Source: Candidatus Dojkabacteria bacterium UBA2222 (GTDB lineage: Bacteria > Patescibacteriota > Dojkabacteria > SC72). From it: 5,534 nucleotides of DNA. The notes beneath the pieces are model-generated. The model made no database searches, was not told the origin of the DNA, and saw only the letters and a program-made list of their open reading frames with translations. Positions 1 through 4,347 of the stretch are shown here, piece after piece. A program made the translations under genes and the position numbers. The number at the start of each line of letters is the position of its first letter. Position 1 is the stretch's first letter. The stretch spans positions 3,240 through 8,773 of the forward strand of contig DCUE01000058.1 in assembly GCA_002328465.1 (NCBI GenBank). The letters run 5' to 3'.

Positions 1-22
1 CGTTCAAGTCGAGTCACCCCGA
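1..22 (+). tRNA. 3' end of a tRNA, probably tRNA-Pro (partial, cut by window edge)
   Basis: The first 22 bases fit the canonical 3' end of a tRNA. Bases 3-9 (TTCAAGT) read as a seven-base T-loop (positions 54-60), and the flanking G2 and C10 form the 53-61 closing pair. Bases 10-14 are the 3' strand of the T-stem, bases 15-21 (CACCCCG) the 3' strand of the acceptor stem, and A22 the discriminator base. CCA is not encoded; TTT follows. A position-72 G implies C1-G72, which with A73 is typical of bacterial tRNA-Pro, and it excludes an initiator tRNA, which has a mismatched A72. The anticodon lies outside the window, so the amino acid is inferred. Confidence 0.72.
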
Positions 23-40
23 TTTGCATATATACAAGAA

Positions 41-631
41 ATGAATACCCAAAAGAGAAATACAATTAAAGATTTAGATTCTATCTCTGATTCTCAAATT
101 GTTGAGATGGCTCTAAATAATGTAAATGCATATAAGCATATTATCGATAGGTATGAAAGTAAGCTTCTAAGGTATATTCAAAGAGTTTTGTATATTTCCA
201 AAGAGGATGCAGAAGATATTTTACAAGAGGTTTTTATTAAAGCATATAGGAATATAAATGGGTATGATAAGGGGTATTCTTTCTCAAGCTGGATTTACAG
301 GATTGCCCACAATGAGGCGATTTCTTTCTTGAGGAAGAAGAGGATTACGGTTACAAATACTGAGAAAGAAGATATCTTTGATAAAATATCATCAGATGAA
401 GATGTCGAAAGTGCGTTTCTGAAAGATTTAAAGAGTAGGGAGGTTAGAGATATCCTTTCTAAATTAGAAACGAAGTATAGGGAAGTACTTGTACTGCGAT
501 ATTTTGAAGAGATGAGTTATAATGAGATATCCGATGTATTACATATATCTAGTGGTACAGTAGCATCATTAATAAATAGGGGAAAAGAAAAATTTAAGAT
601 ATTAGTACAAAATTATGGGAAAAATATCTAA
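41..631 (+). CDS. ECF-type RNA polymerase sigma factor (sigma-70 family, RpoE/SigW-like)
   Basis: This 196-residue protein has the two-domain layout of group IV (ECF) sigma factors, which direct RNA polymerase to promoters of a small regulon. Region 2 spans about residues 30-101. It includes the core-binding helix (DAEDILQEVFIKAYR, 56-70) and the -10 recognition part (FSSWIYRIAHNEAISFLRKKR, from 81). An acidic linker of about 30 residues follows. Region 4 spans about 131-186 with a helix-turn-helix (YNEISDVLHISSGTVASLINR) that reads the -35 element. There is no region 1.1 or 3. The ATG is 18 bases after the tRNA end, with no Shine-Dalgarno sequence but a TATATA at 29-34, so the message may be leaderless or released by tRNA 3' processing. 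The end overlaps the next gene by 17 bases, implying translational coupling with a membrane partner. The family is secure; the inducing signal is unknown. Confidence 0.93.
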   Translation: MNTQKRNTIKDLDSISDSQIVEMALNNVNAYKHIIDRYESKLLRYIQRVLYISKEDAEDILQEVFIKAYRNINGYDKGYSFSSWIYRIAHNEAISFLRKKRITVTNTEKEDIFDKISSDEDVESAFLKDLKSREVRDILSKLETKYREVLVLRYFEEMSYNEISDVLHISSGTVASLINRGKEKFKILVQNYGKNI

Positions 632-1334
632 AGAGATATTACAAAAGATAGAGAAAGAGAATATCAAGCCAATTGGTAAGTGGTCTTTTGTGTTAAAGAA
701 TTCTTTCCTTTGGACCCTTTTTGGTTTAAATATACTTTTTGGTTCTTTGGGATTTGCAATATCAATATACCTATTTGAATCAAGTGATATTCTCAACCTT
801 ATCCTTTCGGTAAATGACTTTATGCAAGTATTAGTATTGGCTATACCTACGGTATGGATACTTCTTACAGTGGCTTTTTTAATCGTTTCATACTTAAATT
901 TTAGGTATACAGAAAGAGGATACTCACTATCTTTACCAAAGATTTTCTTAATAAATATCACGGCAATACTTTTGCTAGGTGGTATATTACATATTTTAGG
1001 TGTCTCTGAGAGGCTTAACACTGTATTCTCCGAGAGTATTTCTTCTTACAGCCAAAGTATAGATCCAAGATATAAAGTTTGGAGTAATCCAGAGGGAGGA
1101 TATCTTGCGGGGGAGATTGTTTTAGTAAATGAAGAGAGTGTTGAGATAATGGATTTAGAGGGGAGGAAGTGGATTGTAGAGACTTCAAATGCAAGAGTAA
1201 GAAGATCTGTTAACCTAATAAGGGGAGAAAAAATAAAGATTGTTGGAAATGTCCTAGAAGAAGGCAATTTTGAGGCATTTGAAATACTTCCATGGGAAGG
1301 TAAAGGAAGAAATATGCAAGAAAACCACTTCTAA
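615..1334 (+). CDS. Three-helix membrane protein with exported beta-rich (OB-like) tail; candidate anti-sigma or sensor partner
   Basis: This 239-residue protein has a basic N-terminus and three hydrophobic segments at about 30-54, 70-94 and 108-130. The loop at 95-107 (RYTERGYSLSLPK) is basic, so the N-terminus and that loop should be cytoplasmic and the tail should face outward. Residues 155-227 are rich in alternating hydrophobic residues (GEIVLVNEESVEIMD, KWIVET, KIKIVGNVLEEG). They look like a small beta-barrel of OB-fold type, although the fold is only inferred. The start overlaps the sigma gene by 17 bases, so the two are almost certainly co-translated. By analogy with other ECF sigma operons it may hold or release the sigma factor. 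No recognisable zinc anti-sigma motif (HxxxCxxC) is present and the N-terminal tail is short, so an anti-sigma role is inference from position only. I recall similar membrane proteins beside sigma factors in Patescibacteria but cannot name a family. Confidence 0.85.
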   Translation: MGKISKEILQKIEKENIKPIGKWSFVLKNSFLWTLFGLNILFGSLGFAISIYLFESSDILNLILSVNDFMQVLVLAIPTVWILLTVAFLIVSYLNFRYTERGYSLSLPKIFLINITAILLLGGILHILGVSERLNTVFSESISSYSQSIDPRYKVWSNPEGGYLAGEIVLVNEESVEIMDLEGRKWIVETSNARVRRSVNLIRGEKIKIVGNVLEEGNFEAFEILPWEGKGRNMQENHF

Positions 1335-1369
1335 TTTCGTAATACTAATTAGAGAGGTAATTTATTCTC

Positions 1370-1413
1370 TTTGTAGATATATTTGTAGAGATATATATCT
1401 ACTGTTCTCTACA
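1370..1413. repeat. Interleaved inverted and direct repeats upstream of the secreted-protein gene; probable regulatory site
   Basis: Two perfect inverted repeats interlock. GTAGATATAT (1373-1382) pairs with ATATATCTAC (1393-1402), and TGTAGAGA (1384-1391) pairs with TCTCTACA (1406-1413). The 5' arm of the second repeat fills almost the whole loop of the first. The two left arms are also near-direct repeats (TTTGTAGATATA at 1370, TTTGTAGAGATATA at 1382), and TTCTCT occurs at 1365 and 1405. A weaker AGAGA/TCTCT pair lies at 1351-1355/1366-1370. No T-tract follows, so this is not a terminator. It could be a multi-site operator or a structured 5' leader. It ends 27 bases before the next start codon. 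Confidence 0.6.
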
Positions 1414-1440
1414 CATATTTAACTTATTAATACTAGAAAT

Positions 1441-1830
1441 ATGAATAGCAAATTAATAGTGTTAGGAACATTAGCAGTAGCACTCTTAGGAGTAATTGCT
1501 TTTACTACTAAAGAAGCAGATGCATACAGAGGGGATTATACCCAAGTAGGTCCAAACCATACAGAGGAGAGAGAAGCTCAGATGGAAGAGATTTTCGAAT
1601 CTAAGGACTACAAAGCATGGGTTGCTCTTATGACAGAAGATGGTAGAAATCCTGGAGTTTTAGACAAGATTGATTCTCAAGAAGAGTTCAATTCTTTTGT
1701 AGAGGCTCGTGAGTTGGCATTAGAAGGTAAAACCGAAGAGGCTAACGCAATAAGGGAAGAGCTAGGTCTTGGTCAGGGCCAGAGAAAAGGTAATGGTCAA
1801 GGTATGAGAGATGGTAATTGTAATAGATAA
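1441..1830 (+). CDS. Small secreted protein of unknown function (129 aa) with N-terminal signal peptide
   Basis: The N-terminus is a clear Sec signal peptide: MNSK, a hydrophobic core (LIVLGTLAVALLGVIAF, about 5-21) and a probable signal peptidase I site after ADA (residue 28). The mature protein of about 100 residues is charged and mostly helical. It has a segment containing DYKAWVALM (about 57-65), a second helical part (EEFNSFVEARELALEGKTEEANAIREELGLG, two flanks of one motif) and a flexible tail rich in Gly, Gln, Arg and Asn with one cysteine near the end. I do not recognise a named family. The size, helical content and placement beside an ECF sigma factor recall small envelope-stress proteins such as the Spy/CpxP group, but no LTxxQ motif is visible, so this is only an analogy. 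It follows a repeat-rich gap, which suggests its own regulated promoter, and it ends at a strong terminator. The start lacks a Shine-Dalgarno sequence. Confidence 0.85.
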   Translation: MNSKLIVLGTLAVALLGVIAFTTKEADAYRGDYTQVGPNHTEEREAQMEEIFESKDYKAWVALMTEDGRNPGVLDKIDSQEEFNSFVEARELALEGKTEEANAIREELGLGQGQRKGNGQGMRDGNCNR

Positions 1831-1850
1831 CGGAAGAGTTGTCTAAGTGT

Positions 1851-1883
1851 AGACCCCCTAATTCCTAGGGGGTCTTTCTTTTT
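1851..1883 (+). terminator. Rho-independent terminator of the sigma factor block
   Basis: A perfect 10-bp stem (AGACCCCCTA at 1851-1860 with TAGGGGGTCT at 1866-1875) closes a five-base loop and is followed by TTCTTTTT (1876-1883). It starts 21 bases after the stop codon of the secreted protein gene. The - strand reading has no T-tract after the stem, so it should end + strand transcripts only. The hairpin could still hinder RNA polymerase or exonucleases coming from the convergent rlmN gene. Confidence 0.92.
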
Positions 1884-1906
1884 GTAACAAGGGCTTTCAC
1901 AGGGTG

Positions 1907-2911
1907 TTAGCATTCGTCTCTACTGACTGATAGCTGTCCGCAGGCTCCTTTGATGTCTTCTCCGTATGACTTCCTTACGGTACATGTGATTCCATTTTCT
2001 TGTAAGATCTTTTGGAAGAGTTTTGTTTTCTTTGATTTCTTAAAAGGTAGGCACTCATTCTCGTTATAGTTAATAAGGTTTACTAGTGCCAACCTGTTCC
2101 TAAGTAATTTCGATAACTCTTTTGCATGGATTACAGAATCGTTAATATCCCTTAGTAAAACATATTCGTATGTAACCCTCTTGTTAGTATCCTCTGTGTA
2201 TTTATCGAGGACTTCAAATAGCTCTTTAATACTATTCTTTTTAGATACTTTGGGCATTAACATCTCTCTTAATTTTTGATTAGGTGCATGAAGGCTAATT
2301 GCGAGTTTTACACCCAGTTTTTTACCTAAAAAGGTCCTTAAATTTTGAACATACCCTGAAGTAGACAATGTTACACGCCTTTTACTAAGTGCAAGTTTCT
2401 CTGTATCAGTAATGGTCATAATGGAGCGTGGAACACTTTTTAAGTTGAGTAGGGGTTCGCCCATACCCATGTATACAATATTGGATATTTTTTCATTCTT
2501 CTTTTTAAAAATTCTTGCAAAAAACAAGATTTGGTCAACTATCTGTTGCTCATCGAGTAACTCATTTAACCCCATCTGACCTGTAGCGCAAAATATGCAT
2601 CCAACAGGGCACCCACTCATACAGCTTACACATACAGTATTTCTCTCTTTCTCCCTTATTAGCACACTTTCTACATAGTTCCCCCTTTTTGTTTTAAAAA
2701 GGACTTTGTTTGTACCCCCATCTTTTGATACATCACTTGATTGATATATTAATTTCGAGAAGGGGATTTCTAATTTAAGATTTTCTCTTAAATCCTTTGG
2801 CCAAGTGGTTAATTCATCAAAAGAAGAAATGTACTCTTTGTAATACTTTTGATTAAATTGATTAATTCTGTACTTTGGTAATCCGTATTTCTTTGCAAAT
2901 TGTTCTATCAT
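1907..2911 (-). CDS. rlmN: Dual-specificity RNA methyltransferase RlmN (radical SAM, 23S rRNA A2503 / tRNA A37 C2-methylation)
   Basis: This 334-residue protein is a radical-SAM methyltransferase of the RlmN/Cfr family, which methylates C2 of A2503 in 23S rRNA and A37 in some tRNAs. It carries the CxxxCxxC iron-sulfur motif (C101, C105, C108), the SAM-binding GMGEP motif (149-153) and the SLHAPN segment (about 207-211). It also has both cysteines of the ping-pong mechanism: C324 in ACGQL, which becomes methylated, and C94 in VCVS, the resolving residue. An N-terminal helical RNA-binding region occupies about 1-60. It is slightly shorter than typical RlmN (about 350-380). GMGEPLLN favours RlmN over the resistance enzyme Cfr, although the C-terminal RKSYG is unusual (RlmN normally has Arg before the Gly, Cfr an aromatic). 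It is divergent from the RuBisCO gene and convergent with the sigma block. AGGAT just before the ATG is a weak ribosome site at short spacing. Confidence 0.93.
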   Translation of the reverse strand: MIEQFAKKYGLPKYRINQFNQKYYKEYISSFDELTTWPKDLRENLKLEIPFSKLIYQSSDVSKDGGTNKVLFKTKRGNYVESVLIREKERNTVCVSCMSGCPVGCIFCATGQMGLNELLDEQQIVDQILFFARIFKKKNEKISNIVYMGMGEPLLNLKSVPRSIMTITDTEKLALSKRRVTLSTSGYVQNLRTFLGKKLGVKLAISLHAPNQKLREMLMPKVSKKNSIKELFEVLDKYTEDTNKRVTYEYVLLRDINDSVIHAKELSKLLRNRLALVNLINYNENECLPFKKSKKTKLFQKILQENGITCTVRKSYGEDIKGACGQLSVSRDEC

Positions 2912-2921
2912 ATCCTACAAT
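2893..2921 (+). promoter_or_regulatory. Candidate promoter for the RuBisCO gene
   Basis: TTGCAA (2893-2898) and TACAAT (2916-2921) are separated by 17 bases. They match the -35 and -10 consensus at four and five of six positions. Initiation would fall near 2928, giving a leader of roughly 24 bases. The -35 element lies inside the rlmN coding sequence. The match is by eye in AT-rich DNA, so it is tentative; TATACT at 2922-2927 is an alternative -10. Confidence 0.4.
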
Positions 2922-2925
2922 TATA
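2920..2925 (-). promoter_or_regulatory. Candidate -10 box for rlmN
   Basis: The - strand reads a perfect TATAAT here, eight bases before the rlmN ATG. Initiation would therefore be at or just before the start codon and the message nearly leaderless. No good -35 hexamer is visible at 17 bases (CAGTAA at 2948-2943). The box overlaps the opposing RuBisCO -10 candidate by two bases. Confidence 0.4.
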
Positions 2926-2951
2926 CTACCTAAATTAAATATTTACTGCTC

Positions 2952-4322
2952 ATGGCTGTTCAATTTGATTATGTTGCCCCCAAGGGATGGAAACCAAAGA
3001 ATCCTGATGAAGACTATCTAATTACATATCTAGATATAGAGTTGGCAGATGGTATTGATGATGATAAGTTTGAAGATGCTGCAGGAAGTTGTGCTGCAGA
3101 GAGCTCTACTGGTACATGGACGAAGGTAGATGAAGGTAAGCACTCTGGTACCAAGTTGGCAGACAAGTTGAAAGCTGTTGCATATGATTTAGATCCTAAG
3201 ACAAAGACTTTTAAGATTGCTTATAGGAAAGAGATCTTTGAGGAGGGTAATATGGCAGGACTTTTTGCAGGTATTGCAGGGAATATTGATAGTATGAAAA
3301 TGCTTAAGGCTTTTAGATTAATTGATGTTAGATTTCCTAAAAGTATTGTAAAAAGTTTTCAAGGGCCACAATTTGGTATTGATGGTGTAAGAAAGTTTAT
3401 GCAGATTGAAAGAGGGCCTTTACTTTGTACTGTTCCTAAGCCTAAAGTTGGTAGAACTGCAAAGGAGCAAGCATATTTAGCAAGAATACTCTTTACTGCA
3501 GCAAATGGAGAGTTTCAAGGAATAAAGGATGATGAGAATCTAACGAGTTTGTATTTTAACAAGTTTGAAGACAGGTGTAAGTTAGTACATGAGGTACAAA
3601 GGGAGATAGAGAAAAAGAGCGGGAAAAGAAAGCTATATCTATGTAATACAACTCATTCAGATATGGATATAATGCTGGAGAGGGCGGATATGATTAAGGA
3701 AAATGGAGGAAGATGGTTGATGATAGATGTCGTGACTACCGGTTTTGCTGCTGTTCAGACTGTAAGAAAGCATAACCCAGGTTTAGCTATACATGCTCAC
3801 AGGGCTATGCATGGTCTTTTAGATAGGGAATCTGGGCCCGGTGTGCATGATAAGGGAGAGATATTTGATTTTTCTATGTCAATGGTCGTTATTGCTAAAA
3901 TCATGCGTCTTTTGGGCGTAGATTCGCTTCATGGAGGTGCTCCAAAAACAAAAATGGAGAATTACAATGAACCAAAATTAATACAAGAAGCATTACAAGC
4001 GGATATTACGCCAGAAGGTGATATGACTTTAGGACAGAATTGGTTTGGAATGAAAGGGGTATGGCATACAGCATCTGGTGGCTTACATGCTGGAACAATG
4101 GGGGATTCAATTACTAAATTAGGAGAAGATATAATTATACAGGGTGGAGGTGGAGTATTAGGACATCCATGGGGTATAGAGGCTGGTGTAGAGGCATTTG
4201 TTCAAGCTAGGGATATTGCGATGGAGAAGGGGGATATTAAAAAATGGATAATAGATCATCCGGATAGTGCACTTGCAAAGGCTGCTTCTTTTTGGGGGTT
4301 TGATCCAAGAATTGTATATTAA
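2952..4322 (+). CDS. rbcL: Ribulose-1,5-bisphosphate carboxylase large subunit, form III-like (456 aa)
   Basis: This is a full-length RuBisCO large chain, which carboxylates ribulose-1,5-bisphosphate to two 3-phosphoglycerates. The N-terminal domain holds E50, T55 and W56 in AAESSTGTW, and N111. The barrel holds K163 and K165 (VPKPKVG), the carbamylated lysine and metal ligands in KDDEN (K192, D194, E195), H283-R284 (HRAMH), H327, loop 6 K334, S375-G376-G377 and the phosphate-binding glycines 399-401 before VLGHPWG. Segments such as FGIDGVRKFM, VPKPKVG and KDDENLTS resemble archaeal form III more than form II, II/III (KNDEP) or I. Catalytic activity is therefore expected, unlike form IV proteins. 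Loop 6 (GGAPKTKMEN) and an insertion after HRAMHG are unusual. No small subunit is expected. In CPR bacteria such enzymes act in AMP ribose salvage with DeoA and R15P isomerase, neither of which is in view. The ATG has no Shine-Dalgarno sequence; proS follows after 25 bases with no terminator between. Confidence 0.95.
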   Translation: MAVQFDYVAPKGWKPKNPDEDYLITYLDIELADGIDDDKFEDAAGSCAAESSTGTWTKVDEGKHSGTKLADKLKAVAYDLDPKTKTFKIAYRKEIFEEGNMAGLFAGIAGNIDSMKMLKAFRLIDVRFPKSIVKSFQGPQFGIDGVRKFMQIERGPLLCTVPKPKVGRTAKEQAYLARILFTAANGEFQGIKDDENLTSLYFNKFEDRCKLVHEVQREIEKKSGKRKLYLCNTTHSDMDIMLERADMIKENGGRWLMIDVVTTGFAAVQTVRKHNPGLAIHAHRAMHGLLDRESGPGVHDKGEIFDFSMSMVVIAKIMRLLGVDSLHGGAPKTKMENYNEPKLIQEALQADITPEGDMTLGQNWFGMKGVWHTASGGLHAGTMGDSITKLGEDIIIQGGGGVLGHPWGIEAGVEAFVQARDIAMEKGDIKKWIIDHPDSALAKAASFWGFDPRIVY

Positions 4323-4347
4323 TATCAAAGTATTGTAGAATACACTC

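Noticed and set aside
602..1021. Open frame on the - strand, 139 codons
   Set aside because: It lies antisense within the membrane protein gene, whose frame has a coherent three-helix protein and overlaps the sigma gene as expected of an operon. The antisense product shows no recognisable domain.
1046..1267. Open frame on the - strand, 73 codons
   Set aside because: It is antisense to the beta-rich tail of the membrane protein and has no start context or recognisable motif.
1851..1883. Bidirectional terminator serving rlmN as well
   Set aside because: On the - strand the stem is followed by ACACTTAGAC, which has no T-tract, so only + strand termination is supported.
2952..4322. RuBisCO-like protein (form IV) without carboxylase activity
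   Set aside because: The carbamylation lysine, both metal ligands, the catalytic lysines K163, K165 and K334, both histidines and the phosphate-binding glycines are all present. Form IV proteins lack several of these.
41..4322. Alternative genetic code (UGA as glycine) of Gracilibacteria/SR1
   Set aside because: All five complete genes end in TAA and none contains an in-frame TGA, while GGN glycine codons and TGG are used freely. The standard bacterial code suffices.
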